A stretch of DNA of 64,000 nt from Alienimonas californiensis (GTDB lineage Bacteria; Planctomycetota; Planctomycetia; Planctomycetales; Planctomycetaceae), in assembly GCF_007743815.1 (NCBI RefSeq), contig NZ_CP036265.1, forward strand, positions 3,056,823 to 3,120,822. The letters are read 5' to 3'. Below, one piece after another: positions 43,723 through 52,056 of this stretch; position 1 is the stretch's first letter, and the number at the start of each line of letters is the position of its first letter. A program made the position numbers and the translations under genes. Under the pieces are notes generated by a model. That model saw nothing but the letters and a program-made list of their open reading frames with translations. It was not told the origin of the DNA and ran no database searches.

Positions 43723-43886
43723 TCGGCCTTCGGCATTCCTAAGCCCCGCCGCCCCGTACCGCCGCCCTGCCGCTCCCTCACGGGGCGCGGGCGGCGGACG
43801 GGGTCTTCGGCGTGCCGGCGGAGCGTCGCGTTCTGCAGCCGACGCCGTCCTCCATTCTCGATCACTCGATCCAACTGAGGTTCTCC
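43723..43886 (+). promoter_or_regulatory. Structured leader 2 (homologous to leader 1)
   Basis: 164 nt. CGCCCCGTACCG at 43750-43761 and the 29-nt block at 43796-43824 (GGACGGGGTCTTCGGCGTGC...) match leader 1 with only 3 differences in the block. Block-to-ATG spacing is 62 versus 60 nt. Flanking sequence is not similar. Confidence 0.55.
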
Positions 43887-44318
43887 ATGAACACCACCTA
43901 TGCACCGCCCCCACGCCCCTCGGCCGGCGGACCGGTCCGTCCGGCTCGCAGCCACCGGCCCGGGCCGTTCACGCGGCATCGGCACCAAAGCTCGCCGCCC
44001 GAGGCGCCCCGCCCGAAGCTGGCCGTCCGCACCCTCCGCCGCGGCGCCCGCGACGCCACCCTGGCGCTGGTCGAGTTCTCGCTCCCCCGACCCGACCGCC
44101 GCCTGCCGCACCGGGCCGCGGACTTCCTGAAGATGCTGGCCGCCGACGAGCTGCGGGTCCTGTACGCCGCCGGGGCGGACACGAATGACCCGGCCGCCGG
44201 CTCCCACATCGGCTTCACCGTGCTGGCCGAGGCGCCGGGCAAGTCGCCGGAGGAGCTGACGGCGCTGCTGACCGAGCAGGCCCGCGATCTCCTCGGCGGC
44301 GACCTCGAGACCGTCTGA
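43887..44318 (+). CDS. Small unknown island protein (143 aa)
   Basis: ATG 43887 with GAGG 8 nt upstream. A basic Pro/Arg/His-rich N-terminus (about 1-50) precedes a folded part: LALVEFSLPRPDRRLPHRAA, FLKMLAADELRVLYAAGA, HIGFTVLAEAPGKSPEELTA. No family recognised. The basic N-terminus could bind nucleic acid, which is a guess. Confidence 0.6.
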   Translation: MNTTYAPPPRPSAGGPVRPARSHRPGPFTRHRHQSSPPEAPRPKLAVRTLRRGARDATLALVEFSLPRPDRRLPHRAADFLKMLAADELRVLYAAGADTNDPAAGSHIGFTVLAEAPGKSPEELTALLTEQARDLLGGDLETV

Positions 44319-44454
44319 CGGTCCAGGTCAACAAAACCTTCTGGGCCACCGCCGGGGGCCTTCAAGTCCCGGCACTGACTGCAACGCACCCGCGTCGCCC
44401 GCCCACGCTCTTGCCGGGGCCGGGGGGCGACGCGGGCGCTCCTCAACGACTTCC
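44319..44454 (+). promoter_or_regulatory. Leader of the prim-pol gene with hairpin
   Basis: 136 nt. CGCGTCGCCC (about 44390-44399) and GGGCGACGCG (about 44427-44436) form a 10-bp stem shortly before the ATG at 44455. It could control prim-pol expression. No sequence match to leaders 1 and 2. Confidence 0.4.
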
Positions 44455-45420
44455 ATGTTAATTGACAGATCTGCGGGGCGCGACCCCGCCGCAGCCGACG
44501 GCGTCTTCGACGACGTCCGCACCGCCGAGCGGTTCTACGCGAACCTCGGCTGGGTCACGCTGCCCACAAAGCCGGGCGAGAAACGCCCATTCTTGCCCTA
44601 CGCCGATCGCCGCGACGCCGGCACGGTGACCACGCCCGAGGAGGCGAAGCGGTGGTGGGGGATCAGCCCCCACTACGGCGTCGCGATCGGCCTGGGCGGC
44701 GACGGGCCGACCGTAGTCGACGTCGACTCCGCCGCCGCCGGCGCGGCGCTGGCGGACCGGCTGGGCGGCACGCCGGGCACCTGGACGGTGGACAGCGGGT
44801 CGGCCGACCCGGACCGGTTCCACCTGTACTTCGAAACCCCGCCGGACCTGCCGGCAGCGGCCAAGATCACGCCGTGGCATGCCGAACTGGAGTTCCGCGG
44901 CGGCGGCGGGCTGATCCAGGGGGCGCCGTCACTGCACCCGTCCGGCGACCGCTATCGCTGGCGTGACGGCCGGTCCCCGCTGGATCTGCCGCTCGCCCCG
45001 CTGCCGGCGGCGATCGCCGCGGAGTTCTACGCGGACGCCGAGCGCAAGGCCGTCGGGACGCACCGTTCCGCCGGCGCCCGGCCGGTCACCGCCGCCCCGC
45101 CGACGGCGATGACCGCCGCCTACCGGCTGCGGGTCGAACACCTGCCCGGCGTCTGCCGGACCACCAAGCGGTTCTTGCTGGGCGAGTTCGCCGAGGGGCC
45201 GGACTGGAACGGCCGGCTATTCCGCGCCGCCTGCGATCTCGCCGGCAACGGCCGCGACGACGCCTGGGCCGAGGCCGCCCTGCTGCTGGGCGCGGCCCCG
45301 TGGGACGCCGCCCAGGAGGAGAAGGCCCTCGCCACGATCGAGAGCGCCCTGTCGCAGCCCCGGTCGCCGGCGGTCGAGCGGCCCGACTTCGCCGCACAAC
45401 TCCGCCGCCGGGCTCTCTGA
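44455..45420 (+). CDS. Bifunctional DNA primase/polymerase (prim-pol, AEP fold)
   Basis: 321 residues. An archaeo-eukaryotic primase N-terminal domain of the mobile-element type (PF09250-like): FYANLGWVTLPTKPGEKRPF at the start, TVVDVDSAAAG with the metal DxD (Asp89, Asp91), PDRFHLYFETPP with the conserved His123, then FRGGGGLIQGAPSLHPSGD (His161). The C-terminal ~100 residues are helical (LLGEFAEGPDWNGRLFRAAC), like the PriCT-type linker. It makes primers for replication of the element. It is followed 36 nt later by the ATPase gene, the usual primase-helicase pair. Confidence 0.9.
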   Translation: MLIDRSAGRDPAAADGVFDDVRTAERFYANLGWVTLPTKPGEKRPFLPYADRRDAGTVTTPEEAKRWWGISPHYGVAIGLGGDGPTVVDVDSAAAGAALADRLGGTPGTWTVDSGSADPDRFHLYFETPPDLPAAAKITPWHAELEFRGGGGLIQGAPSLHPSGDRYRWRDGRSPLDLPLAPLPAAIAAEFYADAERKAVGTHRSAGARPVTAAPPTAMTAAYRLRVEHLPGVCRTTKRFLLGEFAEGPDWNGRLFRAACDLAGNGRDDAWAEAALLLGAAPWDAAQEEKALATIESALSQPRSPAVERPDFAAQLRRRAL

Positions 45421-45456
45421 GCGGCCTGCTACGCCGACCATTTACCACCGTTTCTC

Positions 45457-47574
45457 ATGACGCTCAACGCGAAAACAATGCCCATGTCCTCTCCCACGCT
45501 CCGGCTGCACACCGACCAGCCAGACGCACCGCCCGCCGAAGGGGCGTCGCCCCGCGAGGAGGCCCCGGCCTGCGACCTGCTGTTCATTCCCTCGCTCCCC
45601 CACCCCGGCCACCTGGTCGGCTCGGTGCTGGACCCGGACGGCGAACCGCTGCACGCCGGAACCCTTGACCCGAACGACGTCGACTCCGTCGCCGCGTTCT
45701 TGACCGACGCCGAACGAGCCGCCGCCGACAACGGCCTGACGTTCGACGCCCGAGCCGGGCGGAGGGAGGCGCTGCGGGCCGGACTCGAGCTCAACGCCGG
45801 CGCGGCCCCCGCAACGACGGCGGCCGGGCCGGCCCCGGACGCGGTGCTCGACGCCCTGCAGCTTCAGGTGATCGCGGAGACGGCCGGCGGGGCGGCGCTC
45901 GTCTACAGCAAGCGGACCGGCAAACTCTCGCCGCTCCCTAACTTGGGTCGGCTGAAAAAGGCCGACCTGGTGCAGGTCGCTGGCCCGCCGGCGACGACGC
46001 TACTGGAGAAGCCGAGCTCCGACCGCCGGCCCGGCCAGTACCTCTTCGGTGAGGCGGTCCAGGCGATCGCCACCGCCGCCAGCGAGGCCCCCCGCCAAGA
46101 GGCCGGCAACGTCTGGGGTCAGGGCGTCTGGCGGGCCGGCGAGGAGCTGTTCGTCGTCAACGGCGACGTTGTCCTCTGCGGCGACCCGGACGGATCCTGG
46201 GCGGAGTACGCCGGGCACCGGGTCGGCGGGAAGGCGCTCGCCCGGGACCGGTCGGCCGCGTGGGCCCCCGCCGACCTGCTCGACCGCCTGCTTTCGGCCA
46301 GCGATACCGACGCCGCCGATCAGCTTGCGAGACTGCAAACTGCCGTCCGCGAGTGGTCCTGGCTCCGCCCCGGCGACGCCGACGCAGCGGCGGGCCTGAT
46401 CGCCGCCGGGTACGTGCCGGGGACGCTGTCCTGGCGGCCGCTGGGGGAGATCGTCGCCACGAGCAACAGCGGGAAAAGCGTGTTGGTCCAGCGCCTACTG
46501 CTGCCGCTGTGGGCCGGGCCGTCCGGCCGGGCGGTCTGGATCAACCCGTCGACCGAGGCCGGGCTGCGGCAGCACATCGACAATACCGCGATGGCCTACG
46601 TGGCCGACGAGTGGGACAGCTGGGGGAAGCACGGGGAGCGGGTCCAGCAGTTCCTGCGGAGCGCCGGCCGGGGGGGCGTCACGCTCCGCGGCACGCCCGG
46701 CGGGAAGCCGCTGTCGACCCGGTGCGACTCGATGGTGCTGCGGGTTGGCGTCCACGGCCTGCGGGGCGCCCCGCAGGACGAAAACCGCCGGATGGTGATC
46801 AACATGGCCGCCCCGCCGGTGCACCGCCTGCCGGACCTGCCGCCGGAGTCGGAGTTGCACGAGTTGCGGGCCGGGCTGATCGTCTCGGCGGTCCGCCTCG
46901 CCCGCCCGGCCGACGCCCTGATCCAGTCCTTGAACGGCGTGACGGTCGAGGGCGTGCACACGCGAGTGGCAGAATCGTTCTCGGTCGCCGCGGCGTTCCT
47001 GACGGTCTTCAAGCACGGCGCGGGCGCCAGCCGCGATCAGGCCGAGGCCCGCCTGCTGGGTCTGCTGGAAGGCCGGGCCGGGGAGCTGGACACCGTCACC
47101 AACGAGGAGTCGATCCTGCACGCCATGATGTCCGCCCCGGTCCGGCTGAGCGGGTCGCTGAAGGAGCTCCCCGGTTCCGACCGCGACTCCCGCCCGACGG
47201 AGTATCCGCTCGGCCGCCTGCTCGGGGCGGAGGCCGGCGTGAAGTTCTTTACGGGGGTCGCCCGGGTGGACCTGCGGCATCGGGAGGTTCGGCGGGAGTT
47301 GGCGGCGAGGGGATTCCGTGTGTTCCACGACCAGGCCGAGCAGGGGGAGCCCCGCATCTTCGTGGTCGGCAAGGTGGTGTGCGAAAAGGTGCTGAAGGGC
47401 ACTCGGCACGAGCACGCGGACCTCAACCAGATTCTCCGCCGGGTCGACGGGGCCGAAGCATCCAAGCAGCGGCTTGGCCCCGGGCTGCCGTCCCTCAACG
47501 GCGTGATCGTGCCGCTGGAGGCCTTCGACATCGCGGTGGTGGAAATGGAGGGCCGCGAAGGCGACGCGTCCTGA
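45457..47574 (+). CDS. AAA+/SF3-D5-like helicase-type ATPase
   Basis: 705 residues. The N-terminal ~300 residues include a beta-rich region (AGEELFVVNGDVVLCGDPDG). The ATPase core has EIVATSNSGKSVLVQRLLLP (residues 331-350), a P-loop whose first Gly is Ala (ATSNSGKS); Walker B MAYVADEWDSW (Asp384, Glu385); RSAGRGGVTLRGTPGGKPLS; and an Arg pair at 444-445. This matches phage and plasmid D5/DUF927-like helicases linked to prim-pol. It probably unwinds the element origin. A C-terminal wing (GRLLGAEAGVKFFTGVAR) may bind DNA. The start among three close ATGs (45457, 45481, 45487) is uncertain. Confidence 0.75.
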   Translation: MTLNAKTMPMSSPTLRLHTDQPDAPPAEGASPREEAPACDLLFIPSLPHPGHLVGSVLDPDGEPLHAGTLDPNDVDSVAAFLTDAERAAADNGLTFDARAGRREALRAGLELNAGAAPATTAAGPAPDAVLDALQLQVIAETAGGAALVYSKRTGKLSPLPNLGRLKKADLVQVAGPPATTLLEKPSSDRRPGQYLFGEAVQAIATAASEAPRQEAGNVWGQGVWRAGEELFVVNGDVVLCGDPDGSWAEYAGHRVGGKALARDRSAAWAPADLLDRLLSASDTDAADQLARLQTAVREWSWLRPGDADAAAGLIAAGYVPGTLSWRPLGEIVATSNSGKSVLVQRLLLPLWAGPSGRAVWINPSTEAGLRQHIDNTAMAYVADEWDSWGKHGERVQQFLRSAGRGGVTLRGTPGGKPLSTRCDSMVLRVGVHGLRGAPQDENRRMVINMAAPPVHRLPDLPPESELHELRAGLIVSAVRLARPADALIQSLNGVTVEGVHTRVAESFSVAAAFLTVFKHGAGASRDQAEARLLGLLEGRAGELDTVTNEESILHAMMSAPVRLSGSLKELPGSDRDSRPTEYPLGRLLGAEAGVKFFTGVARVDLRHREVRRELAARGFRVFHDQAEQGEPRIFVVGKVVCEKVLKGTRHEHADLNQILRRVDGAEASKQRLGPGLPSLNGVIVPLEAFDIAVVEMEGREGDAS

Positions 47575-47587
47575 CCGTCGCCGGCCC

Positions 47588-47629
47588 AGCCCCCGACTCC
47601 CTCCGCGGGGGCCGGGGGTTTCTTTTTTG
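47588..47629 (+). terminator. Strong rho-independent terminator after the helicase
   Basis: A C-rich/G-rich hairpin (CCCCCGACTCCCT ... GGGGGCCGGGGG) is followed by TTTCTTTTTT. It ends the primase-helicase operon 13 nt after the stop. Confidence 0.9.
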
Positions 47630-48640
47630 TCGAGCGGACCATCAAGTTCCATGCTTCGGGGGAGCTCTCGATCTGCACGATCGCCGGCCGGACGAAGGCG
47701 GCGGCCGGTGCATCGTTCGTCTTTGATCGAGGTGCTGCGGGCGGAGCGTCGCGGGCACACCACGTCCCCCACACCCAGACTGAGGATCCGTCAGGCTCCG
47801 ACACCGCCGAGCCTCGACGCTGTCAGGCGCTCCTTGCCCCGTGCGAGTTGGCAACGGGACGGCGGCGTATAAAGGAATGAATCGCGAGTCGGCATTGCAG
47901 CGGGGCGCCGAACTCAAGCAGATCGGGCGTTCACCCGATCGCCTCTCCGGTTCGGGTCGGATCGTGCGCCGGGGCGAGGCCGCAGGAGTTTTCCAAAGCG
48001 GCTGCTCTCGATAGGGGTGCGTTTTCAGGAGGTGCCGAGAATAGAACGTGTCGAACGGTCTGGTCCGCTACGGGAGCCCCGCTCGCGTCCCTTCGAGCCT
48101 GAACACTGGCACGGCGAGGGCGAGATCCCGCGGCAATTTTTAATTGACGACGTGAGCCAGCGGGAAGGCTCCGCCGCAGTCAGCGACGCGTTATCGAACG
48201 CCCATCGACGGCGAGGACGTTCTGACGGGACTTACGCTGCGGGCTGTACTGAAACCCACACAACGATCTGTTTCGCAACGCAGCGGCCTCGCCGCTCGCC
48301 CCAACGCCCCGTCACGCCGCTGGAGGCGCCGTCGCTAAGAGGCACGGAACTGTTCGGACGATTCGTCCCACGGCGAGAACGTCTCAAGGCTCGCTGAGAA
48401 CGTTCCTTCCTGCTGAACGTCGCCGGTGCGAACGAGACGATGCGTGGCCGCCGATCAACTCTGACGTTAGAACGGGGCTCCGCTCGGCATCGGGGGGCAT
48501 ACGCGTTGCGGTCGCCAAACGGGTTGCCCCTCAAGGAAGTCGCTGCAGGACAAATGGGCACACGAGTTGCCATCGAAGTTGCCGCCGGAAACGCTGTTCA
48601 AGTCCTACGCCGCGGTTCGGGTGACGAAGCACCTGTCGGC
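47630..48640. other. Noncoding or decayed stretch before the iteron array
   Basis: About 1 kb with lower GC than the genes around it and no open frame that I would defend. A 126-codon frame at 48017-48397 has no recognisable domain and an Arg-rich, uneven composition. It may be relic sequence or part of a replication and regulation region. Confidence 0.4.
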
Positions 48641-48644
48641 AGCG

Positions 48645-48826
48645 TTCCACCTGTTCCGGCCTGTTCCGGCCGGCCAACCACCGCCGGAACGACGCAAGCT
48701 ATGCCTCTCCAAGGGTTTACTGCCTCCTGTTCCGTTGTTCCGTCGCTTTTTAAAAAGAGAGTAAGGGTGGGGAAGAAGTACAGGTGGGGGGGCTCTTCCT
48801 CGACCGGAACAGTGGAACGGCGGAAC
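48645..48826. repeat. Iteron-like GTTCC/GGAAC array flanking an AT-rich palindrome (candidate replication origin)
   Basis: GTTCC cores begin at 48645, 48654, 48664, 48730 and 48738; reverse cores GGAAC begin at 48687, 48806, 48814 and 48822. Within clusters the spacing is 8-10 bp and the wider unit is like CCTGTTCCG. Between the left and right clusters is CTTTTTAAAAAG (48747-48758) in an A-rich stretch. Iteron sets on either side of an AT-rich segment, downstream of a primase and helicase, resemble satellite/PICI origins. Confidence 0.55.
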
Positions 48827-49149
48827 GCTCCCTAGGACCGGTGGCTGTTCATGTCGTGATGTTGGGCAGCAAGCAGAGTCACAGACGGAATCTCCCTGTG
48901 GCTCGACGGGCACTCTCCGCCGCGGGAGGTCGACAGTTTTTGTTAGCGGGGCGGTGAATGGCCGGTAGACCTCCGCCACGGCTCTCCAAGGGGACGCATG
49001 GGCCGCCGTCGCCATCCCGACCGCGGATCGATCGGCGGGCTTCGGAGGGGACGTCGGCGGGTACCAGAGGCGCGGCCCTCATGGCTTTCTCGCCATCCAT
49101 GGACGGACGTTCGCCACCGGCCGCCGCCTGTGAGACGCAACGGACTTGT

Positions 49150-49638
49150 TCAGATGCCGACGTAGGCAGAGCGAGCGGCCCGCCGCCGCCCGGCCTTGGG
49201 CTTCGATGCTCCCGCGTCGCAGTCCGCCTTCTTCACCAGTGCAGCCACGAGGCCGGGCGTGCTCTTCACGAGTCCCCGCGGCAGGACGGCGAACAACTCG
49301 CGTCTGACGGCGTCCACATCGCTGACCTGGATGACCGGCGGCTCGCCGTCGGCGCCGGCCCGGCCCTTGGCCAGTCCCGCCGCGGCCTCGGTCACGACCC
49401 GCTGCAGGGCGTTCACGCAGTTCGTCAGGGCCTTCGCCGCCTCGGGCGAGACCCGCGTTCCCTCCGGGCCGAAGGTCCTGTACGAGTTCGGCAGGCCCAG
49501 CTTCCGGCGACGGCTGTCCGCCGCGCCGGTGGTTCGCCCCGTCGCCTTGGCGAACTCCGCGTCGGTCATCGTGAGGAGCATGGCTTCCTCGTCCTCGGCC
49601 CAGGGCTGACCGGCCTTCGAGGCGGCGTTCATCGTCAT
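49150..49638 (-). CDS. SANT/Myb-like small DNA-binding protein
   Basis: 162 residues from ATG 49638. The N-terminus GQPWAEDEEAMLLTMTDAEF followed by AKATGRTTGAADSRRRKLGL has the Trp-x-x-Glu-Glu and the third-helix pattern of SANT/Myb-like domains seen in mobile-element proteins. The middle (ALTNCVNALQRVVTEAAAGL) is helical. The tail is basic (KPKAGRRRAARSAYVGI). It is transcribed toward the iteron array, opposite to the operon. Likely a regulator; its target is unknown. Confidence 0.65.
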   Translation of the reverse strand: MTMNAASKAGQPWAEDEEAMLLTMTDAEFAKATGRTTGAADSRRRKLGLPNSYRTFGPEGTRVSPEAAKALTNCVNALQRVVTEAAAGLAKGRAGADGEPPVIQVSDVDAVRRELFAVLPRGLVKSTPGLVAALVKKADCDAGASKPKAGRRRAARSAYVGI

Positions 49639-50603
49639 GCTTCTGCTGGGCGTCGGGCGTGTAGCGAAAGTGATCGGTCCATTGTCGCCTGGCAGAATGC
49701 CTGCGCAAGCCGGCAGGGTCTCTGGCAGGGTTTGCAGGCGCACAGGGTGCTGGCTCCAGGTCCCATTTGGGTACGCCACGCCGCCGTTGCCCCTTGATGC
49801 GACCGGAGAAATCTCGCCGACCTCGAGGAAGCCAGCTTCCGCCTTTCCATAAACACCGCGGGTCGGCCTCCGGCCGCCCCGCTCGCGTGCCTCTCGATCG
49901 CTAAGCCAACTCGCTGCCGACCTCGGCGCCATGCGCCCGAGCGGCCTCGGTCCACAGCGTTGGTGCCCCGAGCGTCGTAGAGGTTGCGGCGGCGGGCGAA
50001 GCCAGACACGCCGCTCCTGCGTCGCACCGAACGTGGCCGTGCCGCCATTCACCAACAGGCTGCAGGCTTCCTGTGGGCTCACCGGCAGGCCCCGCAGGTC
50101 TTCTCGCTCTCAGGGGCCCTCGCTCTCCCCGACGCTGGCGCTGCTCGTCACGGCGGCCTGATAGGCCGAGCGTTGCGGCAGCGACGCGCCCCTGGCGTTC
50201 AGCAGGCGATCTCCCCGGTTCGTTCGGCCCTAACGGCCCGCTGCGATGCGGACGAGCGGGAGGTCGATCTACCAAAGGTCAGCCCCCCAATCGAGACCGC
50301 GTCGGCCCTGACAGTGTCGTGGGTCCCGACCATCGGCGGCGTCAGGAGTTTCGCCCCGGTTGCTGACGTGCGCCGACGATCCAATGCCGCGTCGTCCGAG
50401 AGAGCCCTCGCGGACATGGACAACCCGTCCACTCCTCGGCTCTCAGGCCCACTTCTAACGCCACATCAGTTACTGACGAGATCGTCGACCTGCATTGTGT
50501 TCGCTGACCAGAACGCACGGAATTGGATCTTCTGTTTCGCGAAACGTAACGTGATTCCCGATAGCGGTGCGGCGGCGGGGTGCGGCGCCATAGGCTGTCT
50601 GGC
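49639..50603. other. Noncoding or decayed stretch
   Basis: About 965 nt with many overlapping short frames on both strands, none with recognisable protein features. It contains, near its right end, the palindrome and inverted repeat listed separately. It may be relic or regulatory sequence. Confidence 0.4.
50499..50545. promoter_or_regulatory. Candidate operator sites upstream of the repressor gene
   Basis: GTTTCGCGAAAC (50534-50545) is a perfect 12-bp palindrome 58 nt before the ATG at 50604. A second inverted pair, GTTC-N8-GAAC, lies at 50499-50514. Position suggests autoregulation by the HTH protein; binding is not shown. Confidence 0.45.
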
Positions 50604-51404
50604 ATGCCCTCCGCCAGTCCCGCAGACGATCCATCGCCGAATGCCCAGAAGCAGCGTGCGGACAGGCCGAAGCGGAAGCCCCGTTCGGCTCGCCGATCAG
50701 CGCCGGAGGGGCCGCACGCGGCGTTGGCGAAGCGGGTCGCGGCGACGCTGCTCACGCTGCACGGCAGCCAGTCCGCCGCGGCCCGGGCCTGGGGCGTGCC
50801 GCAGCCGCGAATCAGCGACGCCCTAGACGGCAAGACCCCGCCCGCGGTGTGGCTGCTACAACGACTGGCGGCGGAGGGGGCGGACGTCACCGCCCTGCTG
50901 ACCGGCGAACCGGCGCCGGCCATGGCGATCCCGCTCGTCGACCGGTTCCTCGCCGAACGTTCGGCCGGGGCGACCATGCTTGGCGCACATCACGTCCCAG
51001 CGGAGTTCGTCGCCGTGGGAACCTACGCCGTTCGGTTGGACCGGGTGTTGGCCGAGGCGACCCTGGGCGGGACGGCGGCGAACCGGCCGCGGGCGTGCGA
51101 CACGGTGGTCGTCGTGACCGACGTCGAAACCGTCCTGACCGTGGCATGGGAGGCGAACGAACCCAACACTCGCCGGTCCCGGAAGCGGGTCTCGCTCCCC
51201 CCGCCGGTGGTGCTGATGGGCGACGTACCGACCCTGTCGCTGGCGCACCGGGTCCGCTTGACCGGGCGGGCGGAGGGGGCGTCGTTCAAACTTCCGCTGA
51301 GGACCGACCCGCCGGCCGACGCCGCCGGTCTTCCCGGACCCGCCGCGGGGGCGCTGGAGGCGGTCGGCTTCGTCGTGTCCCGCACCGGCCCGCTCTCGAG
51401 GTAA
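50604..51404 (+). CDS. Repressor-like helix-turn-helix protein
   Basis: 266 residues from ATG 50604. A basic disordered N-terminus (KPRSARRSAPEG) is followed by a lambda-repressor-like HTH (about 37-80): AALAKRVAATLLTLHGSQSA then ARAWGVPQPRISDALDGK. The C-terminal part (about 110-260) is beta-rich (AVGTYAVRLDRVLAE, DTVVVVTDVETVLTVAW, KRVSLPPPVVLMGDVP). I cannot assign an S24 LexA-type Ser-Lys dyad, so cleavage-based induction is not supported. Likely the element's regulatory switch. Confidence 0.65.
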   Translation: MPSASPADDPSPNAQKQRADRPKRKPRSARRSAPEGPHAALAKRVAATLLTLHGSQSAAARAWGVPQPRISDALDGKTPPAVWLLQRLAAEGADVTALLTGEPAPAMAIPLVDRFLAERSAGATMLGAHHVPAEFVAVGTYAVRLDRVLAEATLGGTAANRPRACDTVVVVTDVETVLTVAWEANEPNTRRSRKRVSLPPPVVLMGDVPTLSLAHRVRLTGRAEGASFKLPLRTDPPADAAGLPGPAAGALEAVGFVVSRTGPLSR

Positions 51405-52056
51405 CTGGCGTTTCGATCGAAGCACGCTCGCCCCCGTCCAGTAAAGGACCCAGCGAAGGCGAGGGTTGTATCCCTCGAACCCATTCGTGCCCGCCTGACT
51501 GTTGCCCATCCGGCCGGTCCCGCCGCCTCGCAGCAGGCGCCGCGGCGGCGGGGCGGATTTCCAGCACGAACCGAGAGCGAAACCTGAGGCGCCCCGGCGG
51601 CCGCCTCCCGCCGCCCGTCAGGATCCCGCCGGCCGAACCGCCGTCAGCCGCCGTCCCACTCCCCCGGACCGCTCCGACAGGTCGCGCCGCACGTGCCACG
51701 CCGGCCTTGGCGACGAACGAGCCGAAGTTGGCGGACTTGCGAACGCCGCAGCCGGGGCGACCGCGGCGGGCGCTCGCGGTTCTGGCTTCTCCCACTGCTC
51801 GCCGGATCGACGGCGGCTGTTTTGCGGTATGGGAACCTCCGTCTGCCGCAGTCCTCCCGCCGCTGCCGGTTCCGTCGACGCCATGTGGCCTGACGCTTGG
51901 GCGAAGAGTTCCGCTCGATGGCGACTCTCAGGTGGCTCGCCTGGCGACCCTTGCTAGCGGAGGTATCCGGAAGGAACCTCTCGCGGACCGACGCGGTCGT
52001 CGGCCGGCATGCGTTGGAGACCGCCCCTTCGCCACACCGAACCGGACCGCTCCCTG
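51405..52056. other. Intergenic region, no supported gene
   Basis: 652 nt, GC-rich. A hairpin-like GAGGGTTGTATCCCTC lies near 51461. Frames present in it have no convincing start or conserved sequence. It probably includes the promoter of the 491-aa gene. Confidence 0.4.

Noticed and set aside
48017..48397. 126-codon open frame on the plus strand
   Set aside because: No recognisable domain, uneven composition and no ribosome site; more likely relic or noncoding sequence.
47876..48560. Possible group II intron or other large ribozyme in the lower-GC stretch after the helicase
   Set aside because: A GTGCG-like start is present, but no domain V-type hairpin or reverse transcriptase frame could be found.
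50278..50292. GTCAGCCCCCCAATC resembles the tRNA-Leu 3' end (GTCAGCCCCAATC) and was considered as attR
   Set aside because: It needs a two-base insertion, and the preceding T-arm sequence does not match, so it is too short to be a duplicated attachment core.
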